A DNA stretch of 64,000 nucleotides from an uncultured Verrucomicrobiales bacterium (lineage in GTDB: Bacteria; Verrucomicrobiota; Verrucomicrobiia; Verrucomicrobiales; Akkermansiaceae): positions 183,522 to 247,521 of the forward strand of contig CALFBI010000006.1 in NCBI GenBank assembly GCA_937951675.1, written 5' to 3'. Within the stretch, counting starts at the first letter, position 1. The number at the start of each line of letters is the position of its first letter. Made by a program: the position numbers and the translations under genes. Shown here in pieces: positions 1-8,251 of the stretch. Below the pieces are notes generated by a model. It ran no database searches and had not been told where the DNA came from. It saw only the letters and a program-made list of their open reading frames with translations.

Positions 1-227
1 TGGCCATTCTTGAAAACGCTCTTCCTTGTCTCAAACCAGGTGGACGTCTCGTTTACTCGACTTGTTCTATCGACCGAGAAGAAAACCAAGAGCTTGTGCG
101 AGCCTTCTTAGAGCTACACCCCGAGCTACAGCTAGACCAGGAGTCTCAAGTCCTTCCTTTCTTAGATGGCACTGATGGCGCTTATTCAGCTCGAATGAAG
201 CTGGCGCCTGACGCTCTAAATGTTTGA
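1..227 (+). CDS. RsmB/NOP2/Sun-family RNA m5C methyltransferase, C-terminal fragment
   Basis: This is the last 74 codons of a gene that begins left of the window; it reads in frame from base 3 and stops with TGA at 225-227. The fragment contains KPGGRLVYSTCSIDREENQ, the conserved motif of the RsmB/NOP2/Sun family in which the TCS cysteine and the EEN triplet mark SAM-dependent cytosine-5 RNA methyltransferases. The usual target of the family is 16S rRNA C967, but without the N-terminus (NusB-like domain or not) RsmB cannot be told from RsmF or other paralogues. The next gene starts only 9 bases after the stop, so the two are probably cotranscribed. Confidence 0.85.
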   Translation, partial: AILENALPCLKPGGRLVYSTCSIDREENQELVRAFLELHPELQLDQESQVLPFLDGTDGAYSARMKLAPDALNV

Positions 228-236
228 CTCCTTGGG

Positions 237-809
237 ATGAATTATCTCGCTCACCTTGCACTTGCTCCAGACCAACCTCTTGCTCGTGCAGGGAACTTGA
301 TGGGGGATTTCATCAAAGGCCCCCTCGCTGATATTTCATTAGAAAAAGAACTCATCGATGGCATCAGGCTGCACCGGGCAATCGATATTGCGACTGATGC
401 TCACCCTTCTTTTTTACAAGCAAAATCACTTCTTCCTCCTCCATTAAGACGCTTTGCAGGAATTTCGATTGATATTATTAACGACTACTTCCTTTCAAAA
501 AATTGGAGCCACTACCATAAAGGGTCTCTCGACCAGTTCATTGAGCAATCTTATCAAGAATTACATGCTCACCGCGCCTTCTTCCCTCCAGGTTTTCAAG
601 AAGTCGTGCGCCGCATGAGAGAACAAGACTGGCTCCATACTTACCAAGAAAAAAGCGGCATCAAACTCACCTTCGAGCGCATGATTCTCAGGCGGCCTAA
701 ACTGACTCCTATGCTCGATACTTATCAAGTTTTCCTTGATTACCATCCCGAGCTAGAAGCGTGCTTCCACCCTCTTTATTCCGACCTCAAAGATTTAACT
801 CTTGAGTAA
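237..809 (+). CDS. acpH: Acyl carrier protein phosphodiesterase (DUF479)
   Basis: A 190-residue cytosolic protein. The N-terminus MNYLAHLALAPD followed by GNLMGDFIKG is typical of the AcpH/DUF479 family, whose members remove the 4'-phosphopantetheine group from holo-ACP. The early Asp (GD) and the H-x-x-x-D spacing in LHRAIDIATD fit the HD-like metal centre known in this family. Length matches the family (about 190-200). The ATG at 237 is the first one after the upstream stop and gives the full conserved N-terminus. The stop overlaps the next start by one base (TAATG), so translation of the downstream DUF2905 gene is probably coupled. Confidence 0.88.
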   Translation: MNYLAHLALAPDQPLARAGNLMGDFIKGPLADISLEKELIDGIRLHRAIDIATDAHPSFLQAKSLLPPPLRRFAGISIDIINDYFLSKNWSHYHKGSLDQFIEQSYQELHAHRAFFPPGFQEVVRRMREQDWLHTYQEKSGIKLTFERMILRRPKLTPMLDTYQVFLDYHPELEACFHPLYSDLKDLTLE

Positions 810-1033
810 TGAACCTTCAGCCAAAACATCTTCTCATTCTTGGAGGCTCCCTCTTTTGTCTTGGGTGTATTTGGTGGCTTGCTCAAGTTTTTGGCTGGAA
901 TGGAAAACTCGGAAAGCTTCCTGGGGACTTTCATTTTAAAGGTCATCGGTTTCATGTTTCTATTCCCCTCATGACCTGTCTCATTTTGAGCCTTCTTTTG
1001 ACCCTTGTGGCTCACTTTTTCAACAATCGATAA
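809..1033 (+). CDS. DUF2905 family two-helix membrane protein
   Basis: A 74-residue protein with a hydrophobic segment at about residues 8-27, a short polar loop carrying GKLGKLPGDFHF, and a second hydrophobic segment at about 50-68. The loop with the LPGD sequence is the signature of DUF2905, a small integral membrane family of unknown function found in many bacteria. The start overlaps the acpH stop by one base. No function can be given from sequence. Confidence 0.8.
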   Translation: MNLQPKHLLILGGSLFCLGCIWWLAQVFGWNGKLGKLPGDFHFKGHRFHVSIPLMTCLILSLLLTLVAHFFNNR

Positions 1034-1041
1034 GCTCACTG

Positions 1042-1257
1042 ATGCCTCTCTTCCGATACCAAACGATTCCTAAAAATTCTCAAGAGTCCCCTCGAGACTA
1101 TTTTTTAGAACAGGAATCAACGGCCGCACCTCTTTCATTTCACCCGGAGACTCAAGAACCCATTCATAAAATAGGTCTCGCTTTGCAACCCCCTATTTCT
1201 TTCTCGAATGATGAACCAGACTCACCCTCACAATGTGGTCCTTTTGGTTGTTCTTAA
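1042..1257 (+). CDS. Small hypothetical protein with C-terminal CGPFGCS
   Basis: A 71-residue ORF that starts 8 bases after the DUF2905 stop, in the same orientation. The N-terminus (MPLFRYQTIP) and the segment around TQEPIHKIG are loosely like FmdB-type zinc-ribbon proteins, but the first CxxC pair of that family is absent and only two Cys occur, both in the C-terminal CGPFGCS. That end could bind a metal together with a partner. The FmdB relation is a guess. Position, length and close packing support a real gene, though codon evidence is thin. Confidence 0.5.
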   Translation: MPLFRYQTIPKNSQESPRDYFLEQESTAAPLSFHPETQEPIHKIGLALQPPISFSNDEPDSPSQCGPFGCS

Positions 1258-1312
1258 GTGAAGGATTTTAGCTGTTTTTTCGAAACAATGGTCTTCTATT
1301 CTCCTTCTTTTA

Positions 1313-2587
1313 TTGCCAATAACGCTCCCCTCTTGCACGTTTCTGAACGTGAGTGATTCGCCCATAAGACCACCTAAGAAATTTCATCCCGAACCTTTTG
1401 CTTATCATCAAGAAGTCGAGTTGACGATCGACTCCCTAACCAATCTTGGAGTCGGCCTTGGCAAAATAGAAGGCTGGGTCGTATTTGTTCCCTTCACCCT
1501 TCCTGGGGAAAAAGTAAAGGGACGGATTTACCGGAATGATTCGAGCTACTCACACGCCGATCTCGTAGAAGTCATCAGCCCTTCTCCTGACCGGACCGCC
1601 CCTCAATGTGTCCACTTTGGAACCTGTGGCGGCTGTCAATATCAGCACCTCTCTTATCAAAAGCAGCTTGAATGGAAACAGCAACAAGTCGAAGAACTCC
1701 TGCTCCGTATGGCTCAAATTGAGTTCCCAGTCTCACCGACGATTCCTTCTCCAGCTCAATGGAACTACCGCTCCAAGCTCACCCCTCATTTCCAAAAACC
1801 AAAGGGGTCAACAATAGGCCCAATTGGCTTTCTTTCAGTCAGAAGCCGAAACCAAATCGTTGATGTGGCGCAGTGCCCGATTGCCATGCCTGAGATTAAT
1901 GATGCGCTTCCTTCCATCCGAAACCAGGTTCATAAGTCCGCCTCTCAATATAAAAAAGGCGCCACACTGCTCCTTCGAGCTACCGAAGGCCGAGTAGAAA
2001 CAAATCACCAGTCTGTCATTGCTGAAAAAGTTGGCTCTCTTGAATTCCATTTCCTCGCAGGTGATTTTTTCCAAAATAACCCTTTCATCTTAGAAGCCTT
2101 TACCTCGTATGCCAAAGAAGAAGCGTGTCAGGATGGTTGTGAATACTTAGTGGATGCTTACTGTGGCTCCGGGCTCTTCGCCCTCAGCCTTGCGAGTTCC
2201 TTCAAAAAAGTGATCGGGGTCGAAGTTTCTGAAACATCAGCAGATTGGGCGCGGCATAATGCCGAAAGTAATAAAATAGACAATGCATCCTTCCTTGCGG
2301 CGTCTGCCGAGGAGATTTTTAAAGAAGTCGCCTTCCCTCCTGACCAAACCTGCATCTTAATTGATCCTCCTCGTAAAGGATGCAGCCCTGATTTTTTAGC
2401 GCAGCTCTTCACCTTCCGCCCAAAACGAGTAGTCTACATCTCTTGTAATCCATCCACTCAGATCCGAGATTTACAAGAATTTGATCAACAGGGGTATGAA
2501 CTAAGTAAAGTGCAACCTTTCGACCTCTTTCCTCAAACCAAGCATCTTGAATGTGTCGCCACGTTGGTGCGAAAAGGTTCAGCGTAA
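1313..2587 (+). CDS. rlmD: 23S rRNA (uracil-5-)-methyltransferase, RumA/RlmD type
   Basis: A 424-residue TrmA/RumA-family enzyme that methylates uracil C5 in RNA with SAM. Residues 30-90 form a TRAM RNA-binding domain. Cys99, Cys105 and Cys108 (C-x5-C-x2-C), with a later Cys in VAQCPIAM, fit the family's 4Fe-4S ligands. The SAM loop DAYCGSG lies near residue 282, and the catalytic nucleophile is Cys378 in YISCNPSTQ. RlmD (U1939) is the likeliest assignment; RlmC or TrmA-like activity is possible. The start is uncertain: a TTG at 1313 gives the longest form, and a GTG at 1349 gives a protein beginning VSDSPIRPP. No ATG is in frame near either. The 3' end overlaps the convergent folE by 9 bases. 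Confidence 0.9.
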   Translation: MPITLPSCTFLNVSDSPIRPPKKFHPEPFAYHQEVELTIDSLTNLGVGLGKIEGWVVFVPFTLPGEKVKGRIYRNDSSYSHADLVEVISPSPDRTAPQCVHFGTCGGCQYQHLSYQKQLEWKQQQVEELLLRMAQIEFPVSPTIPSPAQWNYRSKLTPHFQKPKGSTIGPIGFLSVRSRNQIVDVAQCPIAMPEINDALPSIRNQVHKSASQYKKGATLLLRATEGRVETNHQSVIAEKVGSLEFHFLAGDFFQNNPFILEAFTSYAKEEACQDGCEYLVDAYCGSGLFALSLASSFKKVIGVEVSETSADWARHNAESNKIDNASFLAASAEEIFKEVAFPPDQTCILIDPPRKGCSPDFLAQLFTFRPKRVVYISCNPSTQIRDLQEFDQQGYELSKVQPFDLFPQTKHLECVATLVRKGSA

Positions 2588-3160
2588 GCACTGGAAAAAC
2601 TCCGTGCGTGTCTTCGGGTCTGACCTAAACAACCCATAGACTGCTGAGGTCACCATCTTCCCCTCTTTCTTGATTCCACGCAGGCATTGGCAAGTATGAT
2701 GAGCTTCAATCATCACAGCCACTCCTGCGGGCTTTAAAACTTCTTGAATCGAAGAGGCAATCTGCTGTGTCAACCTTTCCTGAACTTGAAGACGTCGAGC
2801 ATACCCCTCTAAGGTGCGCGCGAGCTTTGATAAGCCAACCACACGACCCTCTTTATTCGGGATATAAGCAATATGAGCAACTCCTTCGAAAGGAAGTAAA
2901 TGATGCTCACAAAGAGAGCTGAAAGGCAGGTCTTTAGATAAAATCATCTGATCATACTGAGCCATCTCCAACTCATGGTCATCGAGCACAAAAGTCTTAT
3001 TAAGGTGCTTACGAGGATCTTCCCCATACCCTACATTAAGCTCTTTGAACGCTTTTACAAAACGCTTAGGGGTCTCAAGCAGGCCTTCCCTTTCAGGGTT
3101 TTCACCAATATACTTAAGTAGCTCCCGAACGGCATCTTGTGCTTTCAGATCATCTGACAT
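2579..3160 (-). CDS. folE: GTP cyclohydrolase I
   Basis: A 193-residue enzyme that converts GTP to 7,8-dihydroneopterin triphosphate, the first step of folate and pterin/queuosine precursor synthesis. The zinc site is intact: Cys84 and His87 in [11 protein letters not shown], and Cys157 in [10 protein letters not shown]. The segment [26 protein letters not shown] is standard for type I FolE (quoted segment positions 106-131). Length fits bacterial FolE (about 190-220). The ATG at 3160 gives a normal N-terminus. It converges on rlmD with a 9-base overlap, leaving no space for a separate terminator. Confidence 0.96.
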   Translation of the reverse strand: MSDDLKAQDAVRELLKYIGENPEREGLLETPKRFVKAFKELNVGYGEDPRKHLNKTFVLDDHELEMAQYDQMILSKDLPFSSLCEHHLLPFEGVAHIAYIPNKEGRVVGLSKLARTLEGYARRLQVQERLTQQIASSIQEVLKPAGVAVMIEAHHTCQCLRGIKKEGKMVTSAVYGLFRSDPKTRTEFFQCLR

Positions 3161-3220
3161 GAAAGCTATGTTGCCTGAAGGCAGGCCTCACAATCAAGCA
3201 CCTTTCACTCCCCCTTCAGA

Positions 3221-4306
3221 TCAACCGTATTGCTTGACCATTTCGTCAAAACAGCCTTGTTGCTCACTCATCGAGCGAGCCATTGCAAGCTGCACTCGAA
3301 CTCGATCCAAGTTTTGCCCTTCTCTAGTCACTTGAAAGTAAGTATCGCCATTAAGGTAATCAGTAAGAAAACGCATTGCCAACTCCACTGATATCACTAT
3401 TCCACAACGTGAAAGCCAACTTTTCTCAGTAGATGTCAAAATAGAGGAAGTGGCCTGGAGATACCCTTTGACGGCAGCTTCGAATAACTCCTTATCACAA
3501 AACGTTTGCTCGTGATGAGGATTATCCTCTGCCCCGACACAAGTGGCACTACGAACAAGGTCGCCGAAATCATCGATTAAAAAACCTGGCATCACGGTAT
3601 CGAGGTCAATCACGCAAACCGCCTCGCCTGAGACCTCATCTAACATCACATTATTAAGTTTCGTATCATTATGCACCACTCGAAGGGCTAATGCCCCAGA
3701 AGCCTTAGCTCCCATAGACTCTTCTAAAAGTGATTGATAAGAGAAGATTTCTCCCAACTCTTCCTGAATAGCCTCTGCGCGATGAACTCGGTCTTCAGCT
3801 ACCGCTTCCTGCAAACTTTTTTGATACACAATCGGGTCATGAAAATGGGGAATCGTAACGGCTAAGGAGCTTACTTCAAAGTCTGACAGTCTTGTCGCAA
3901 ACATCCCAAACCCGTAGGCGGCAGATTGCACAATTGCTGGAGATGGAGCGACATCATAGGTTCGGCAATCTTCGACAAAGTAAAAAGCTCTCCATACAGC
4001 CCCTTGAGCCGCCAAAAAAGAATCTCCCGTAATGGTTGGAACCAACCTTAACACTTCACGAGGGCTCTTTGCTTTCCTCGCCAGGTGCTCACAAACTTTG
4101 ACAATATTATGCATCACGTCTTCAGGATTCTGAAAAACCTGAGTGTTTAAACCCTGAAGAATGAAAGCCCCTCTCTGACAATCAATGCGGTAGGTCTCAT
4201 TGATATGCCCGGTCGGAATCCGAGAAACCAAAGCATTTCCGTCATTAAAAAGAGGAAATTGAGCAATAATCTCACTGAGGAGTGCCGAAGGAGATGAGTG
4301 TTGCAT
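3221..4306 (-). CDS. APH-fold sugar kinase, NahK-like (N-acetylhexosamine kinase family)
   Basis: A 361-residue member of the aminoglycoside-phosphotransferase/choline-kinase fold. The kinase site is clear: catalytic loop V-H212-N-D214-TKLNN and metal-binding VIDLDTVMPG (Asp234/Asp236) followed by DDFGDL. The N-terminal pattern GHINETYRI with QGLNTQVFQNPEDVM is the pattern of the N-acetylhexosamine 1-kinase (NahK) group rather than of antibiotic kinases. A soluble kinase acting on a salvaged amino sugar is the best inference; the substrate is unproven. It is transcribed toward folE with a 60-base gap and sits divergently from the methyltransferase at 4346, with only 39 bases between starts. 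Confidence 0.75.
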   Translation of the reverse strand: MQHSSPSALLSEIIAQFPLFNDGNALVSRIPTGHINETYRIDCQRGAFILQGLNTQVFQNPEDVMHNIVKVCEHLARKAKSPREVLRLVPTITGDSFLAAQGAVWRAFYFVEDCRTYDVAPSPAIVQSAAYGFGMFATRLSDFEVSSLAVTIPHFHDPIVYQKSLQEAVAEDRVHRAEAIQEELGEIFSYQSLLEESMGAKASGALALRVVHNDTKLNNVMLDEVSGEAVCVIDLDTVMPGFLIDDFGDLVRSATCVGAEDNPHHEQTFCDKELFEAAVKGYLQATSSILTSTEKSWLSRCGIVISVELAMRFLTDYLNGDTYFQVTREGQNLDRVRVQLAMARSMSEQQGCFDEMVKQYG

Positions 4307-4345
4307 GGGCTAAAATATAACCAAATCTAAGAAAAAATCTCAAAC

Positions 4346-4987
4346 TTGAAAAATAATGAAACTCCCTCAAGATCGTTTCCCGTGAGCCTTCATCAGAAAA
4401 AAAACTTCTCTTTCCAGCATCTCGAATCCGATCTGGAGCGCTTAGAGAAACGCCTCAAAAAGCTCACAACCCCTTTTCTCCAACCTCAGCAACATCGACG
4501 TATTCTTGATCTCGCCTGTGGACGGGCAGATGAAGCTCAAATTCTCGTTAACACTCTCGGAGGGCAAACAACCCAAATCATTGGAGCTGATATTCGGCAT
4601 AACGAAATTGAAGAAGCTCAAAAAAGATGGGCTAACACTCGGCATGCTGAGGCAGAATTCATCGTGCAAGACGGAACTCGTCTCGATGAATCTCAACTAC
4701 TAGGAGGTGACTTCGACTTTCTTGTCATGCGCCATCAAAATTATTGGAATGGAGAACGCACCTGGGAGCAGATTTTTGATCAAGGGCTTCACCAACTTAA
4801 AGAAAGCGGTCATATCCTTATTACTTCTTACTTTGACCGAGAACATTTTCTCGCAGACCAAGCCCTAAAAAGACTAGGAGCTGAACTCATCAACCATGAC
4901 TTCAACCCTCATGGCACCATCGTTCGTGATGCTCCGGGCAAAACGGTCGATCGGCATATCGCATTATATAAAATTGCTCAGAAGTAG
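4346..4987 (+). CDS. Class I SAM-dependent methyltransferase
   Basis: A 213-residue Rossmann-type methyltransferase. Motif I is ILDLACGRADEA (residues 51-62), the acidic end of beta 2 is in IIGADIRHNEIEEA, and motif II/III is VQDGTRLDES. The motif I glycine pattern (DLACGRADE) is shorter than the usual DxGxGxG but still typical. No substrate is predicted. The start is unsure: TTG at 4346 or GTG at 4382 are in frame, while the nearby ATG at 4356 is not. The short divergent region shared with the kinase gene must hold both promoters. Confidence 0.75.
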   Translation: MKNNETPSRSFPVSLHQKKNFSFQHLESDLERLEKRLKKLTTPFLQPQQHRRILDLACGRADEAQILVNTLGGQTTQIIGADIRHNEIEEAQKRWANTRHAEAEFIVQDGTRLDESQLLGGDFDFLVMRHQNYWNGERTWEQIFDQGLHQLKESGHILITSYFDREHFLADQALKRLGAELINHDFNPHGTIVRDAPGKTVDRHIALYKIAQK

Positions 4988-5100
4988 TTTTCGCTCACAC
5001 AAGCCTAGACCGTTATTCTCAGCCCCGGTTATTCCAAATGTTTGGTTAAAAACTGATGACTTTCTTATCGCGTATTTAACCTACGCACCACTTCCTCTTA

Positions 5101-6228
5101 TTAAGAATAAAGCCCTCTTACTAAGCTTTTTGCTCTTTCCCCCGGTAATACCGATAACTCCATTTGATTCATCACATAGGCAAATGAAATTTCGGAATCT
5201 GGGTCGTAGAACGCATGACTCCCTCCTGCCCCAGCATGCCCGTAAGCCCTTTTGCTCGCGCCAAAGAGATGTCTCACCTTGCGCCCGACATGGTCCCATG
5301 GGTCCATCATGAATCCGCTCGTAAAAGCACTTTGAGTTAACAGAACCTGGTCCTCACCATTAACCTGAGGAGTGGAGGCCCATTGTGCGACTTTTGGTGA
5401 AAAAGGGCTTCCTTCCCTCCCTGAAAGCAATTGATAAAACGTTGCTAATCCACGAGCAGACCCCACGCCCCCCATCGCAGGAAAACCTGGAGCCCAAGCT
5501 TTGGCTTCATTCATTTCATGAATGGCTTGTAGCCCCTTGGGAGAAGAAAAAGACCGCCTCGTGAGCGTTCCTGGAGTGTTAAAAGCTTCGTAAAAGCGAT
5601 CTTCCGTTTTCCCGGAAATCATCCGCCCGGGAATCAGCTTTGCAACCCGATCATGCATCTCAGCCGGTAAACCCATCCAAAAATCAATTTCATAAGATTG
5701 CGCTATTTCACGATTCCAAATCGTCCCTAAAAACTCACCACTCAGTCGACGAGAGCACTCATCCCATAGAAACCCAATAAGCCGAGGGTGATACCCATGA
5801 TTCTTCCCCGGTTCAAACGCCGGTTTCTGCCTTAACAAGGCTTCGATCACCTCCTCATGGTTCCAAACGGACACAGCCTCATCTAAGGCACATAGACCAA
5901 GCTGATGCGACATCATCTGAGCAAAACTCATTTCACTTAATGGGAATGAAGACCAAACTTCCCCAATCTTACTTTGTGGCGAAAGCCCGGCTTTCTCAAG
6001 CTCTCTTAGCAACACCGCTGCTGCCACCCCTTTCGTGGCCGAAAAAACGGGCGCTAAAGTTTCATCATTCCAGGCCACTTCGCTACGAGGGTCTACTTGC
6101 CCACCCGAAAGAGTGAGCACTTCTTCTCCTCTCTGCCAGATTGATACGCTCGCTCCGACCTCTCCCCTCTCTTGGAAATTTCGGTCGAACTCAGTCCTCA
6201 CCGCTTGAATTTGTCGTTCTGATATCAT
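5101..6228 (-). CDS. Beta-lactamase-fold serine hydrolase (class C / EstB-like)
   Basis: A 375-residue protein of the serine beta-lactamase/penicillin-binding-protein fold. The nucleophile motif S63-A-T-K66 (FSATKG) is present, with a Tyr motif in NHGYHPR (Tyr146) and a glycine-rich GHAGAGGSHAF segment replacing the usual KTG/HTG strand. This pattern fits CubicO/EstB esterases rather than resistance enzymes. No signal peptide is visible, so it is probably cytoplasmic. It is the only gene on its strand here; about 110 bases without a gene separate it from the upstream methyltransferase. Confidence 0.82.
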   Translation of the reverse strand: MISERQIQAVRTEFDRNFQERGEVGASVSIWQRGEEVLTLSGGQVDPRSEVAWNDETLAPVFSATKGVAAAVLLRELEKAGLSPQSKIGEVWSSFPLSEMSFAQMMSHQLGLCALDEAVSVWNHEEVIEALLRQKPAFEPGKNHGYHPRLIGFLWDECSRRLSGEFLGTIWNREIAQSYEIDFWMGLPAEMHDRVAKLIPGRMISGKTEDRFYEAFNTPGTLTRRSFSSPKGLQAIHEMNEAKAWAPGFPAMGGVGSARGLATFYQLLSGREGSPFSPKVAQWASTPQVNGEDQVLLTQSAFTSGFMMDPWDHVGRKVRHLFGASKRAYGHAGAGGSHAFYDPDSEISFAYVMNQMELSVLPGERAKSLVRGLYS

Positions 6229-6371
6229 CCTTATCCTGCTGCTCCAAAACTAAAGGGAGAGAGCCGCTCCCAGTAAACCCGAATCACGCTTACTTTTCTA
6301 ATTTCTCGATTAAAACCGTTTTTCGTTTTCTCTTCTTAAGAATTAACGTCACTCTAATTTCGTTCAAGCAA

Positions 6372-8180
6372 ATGGGAAAAGTTTCAGAGGAAAGCATCGC
6401 GCAAGTCGTGGCCTCGGCAGATATTGTCGACGTCATCAATTCCTATTTTCCTCTCAAGCGAGCAGGAACCTCTTTCAAGGCAAATTGCCCTTTTCATAAC
6501 GAAAAAACTCCCTCCTTTACGGTCAATCCAGCCCGGCAGTCATTTAAATGTTTTGGCTGTGGTGAAGGAGGTGACGCCATCACTTTTGTGATGAAATATG
6601 AAAACCTGCCTTTCATCGACGCCGTAAGAAAACTCGCCCAAAAAACAGGAATTCACCTCATCGAAAGCACCTTTGACCCCAATGAAGAAAAAACTCGCCA
6701 GAAGCGCTCACGGCTCCTCGAGCTTCAGCGTGGCCTGAGTGAACTCTTCTTCAGGCTCTTAACAAAAGATTCTGAAGCCCAACATGCTCGTGACTATCTT
6801 AAATCACGAGGCTTTGGCTCCGAAATGGCTCAGCGTTGGCAGATTGGCTGGGCCCCAGAAGCTCCGGGAGCTGTTTTCAAATGGGCTAAAGAAAACGGAT
6901 TTAGCGGTCGAGACCTTGTCGAGTCAGGAATTGCGGCGCTTCGACAAGAAGATAGCCCTCAAGCCGGAATCTATCTTCGCTTCCGAGACCGCCTCATGTT
7001 TCCGATTCATAATGACTATGGAGACGTCATTGCCTTTAGCGGAAGACAACTCCGAGAGGACCCCCGCTCTGGAAAATACATCAACTCTCCCGAGACTCCT
7101 CTTTTTAACAAATCCCGAGTCTGCTTCGCTCTCGACAAAGCGCGTCGAGCGATCGGGCAAGAAAAATTTGCTCTGATCTGTGAAGGCCAAATTGATGCCA
7201 TCGTATGCCATGAAAACGGCCTTCAAAATGCAATCGCACCTCTCGGAACGGCTCTCACCGAAGAACACGCTCGGTTACTGAAGCGATACACAGACCGTAT
7301 TGTCATCTGTTTTGATTCCGACAATGCTGGGCAAAAAGCGACAGGCCGCGCTTTTGAGCAACTCGCCCCCCTAGGGCTTGATGTCAAAGTTGCAACCCTT
7401 CCAAATGGAGATGATCCTGACGCCTTCATTCGCCGTGAAGGCATCGAAGCCTTCCGTGAGCTCCTCGCTAAGGCGAGCCCCTTCTTCGACGCTCAGCTCC
7501 GACATGAAGCCCTTTCTAGAGACCTCAACGACCCGACAACCAAAGCAACCGTTGCTCGTGAATTAGCCCCCTTAATTCTCAAACTTTCCGATCAAGTCTC
7601 AATTGATGCGATGACAATGCATCTCGCCACCAAGCTGGGGCTTGGAGCGGAAGACTTCCGCTCACTCATTCAAAAGACATCACAAAAAGCGCGCCCTCTT
7701 TCTCGTTCGCACGAACCAACTATAGAAACAGAGCCTCAACTCGAAGTTTCTTATTCCCTACAGAAGCTTATCAAGCTCCTCTTTCTCTCGCCCGAAGCGG
7801 CTGCTTGGGCTGATTCTCAATACGAAGCTCTCTCTGAAATAACCGCAGTTGAAAAAGGCCACCCCCTCCTTTTTTCAGTCTTAGACCGTCACCAACAAAT
7901 CCCGGTTTCTAGCGCTGAACAAATCAACTTCTTGCATCAATTCCCTGAAGCAGAAAAAAGAGTGCTCCAGGATATTCTTGAGCTCGAAGACGCCTCTTCT
8001 CCCCTTACTTCTCTCCAAGATATTTTCAACCATCTCAGCCGCCGACACCTTAAAAAGCAGCTCGACCAAAAGGTCACTCAGCTCAAACAAACGGGCCTTT
8101 CACCCTCCTCTCTAGCTCTGTTACAAAAAGAAATTCTTGACCTACAGCGATTGGTTAAAGAGATTCCCGCCCGACCCTAA
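6372..8180 (+). CDS. dnaG: DNA primase
   Basis: A 602-residue primase that makes RNA primers for replication. The N-terminal CHC2 zinc finger is complete (Cys39, His42, Cys60, Cys63 in CPFH and CFGC). The TOPRIM core shows ICEGQIDAI and ICFDSDNAGQKA, and a helicase-interacting C-terminal region follows. The ATG at 6372 was chosen because it places the zinc finger at the usual position and begins MGKVSEESIAQVV; the reading frame is open further upstream to 6141, but that part is not primase-like and overlaps the divergent hydrolase gene. It lies directly upstream of rpoD, as in the macromolecular synthesis operon, but rpsU is absent. Confidence 0.96.
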   Translation: MGKVSEESIAQVVASADIVDVINSYFPLKRAGTSFKANCPFHNEKTPSFTVNPARQSFKCFGCGEGGDAITFVMKYENLPFIDAVRKLAQKTGIHLIESTFDPNEEKTRQKRSRLLELQRGLSELFFRLLTKDSEAQHARDYLKSRGFGSEMAQRWQIGWAPEAPGAVFKWAKENGFSGRDLVESGIAALRQEDSPQAGIYLRFRDRLMFPIHNDYGDVIAFSGRQLREDPRSGKYINSPETPLFNKSRVCFALDKARRAIGQEKFALICEGQIDAIVCHENGLQNAIAPLGTALTEEHARLLKRYTDRIVICFDSDNAGQKATGRAFEQLAPLGLDVKVATLPNGDDPDAFIRREGIEAFRELLAKASPFFDAQLRHEALSRDLNDPTTKATVARELAPLILKLSDQVSIDAMTMHLATKLGLGAEDFRSLIQKTSQKARPLSRSHEPTIETEPQLEVSYSLQKLIKLLFLSPEAAAWADSQYEALSEITAVEKGHPLLFSVLDRHQQIPVSSAEQINFLHQFPEAEKRVLQDILELEDASSPLTSLQDIFNHLSRRHLKKQLDQKVTQLKQTGLSPSSLALLQKEILDLQRLVKEIPARP

Positions 8181-8194
8181 AACATTAAGGGTCT

Positions 8195-8203
8195 TGCTAT
8201 AAT
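8195..8203 (+). promoter_or_regulatory. Extended -10 promoter upstream of rpoD
   Basis: The bases TTGCTATAAT contain a perfect TATAAT (8198-8203) preceded by TG plus one base, the extended -10 element that can work without a good -35. No TTGACA-like sequence is found 17 bases upstream. It lies 49 bases before the rpoD start and just after the dnaG stop, so rpoD can be transcribed independently of dnaG. Confidence 0.6.
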
Positions 8204-8251
8204 AGTAGAGCTGTATCCACAACTCTCTACCTATCTGCACTTTCCACCATT

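Noticed and set aside
6141..6371. Upstream extension of the dnaG frame
   Set aside because: The residues do not resemble primase, the stretch overlaps the divergent hydrolase gene, and the ATG at 6372 gives the normal N-terminus.
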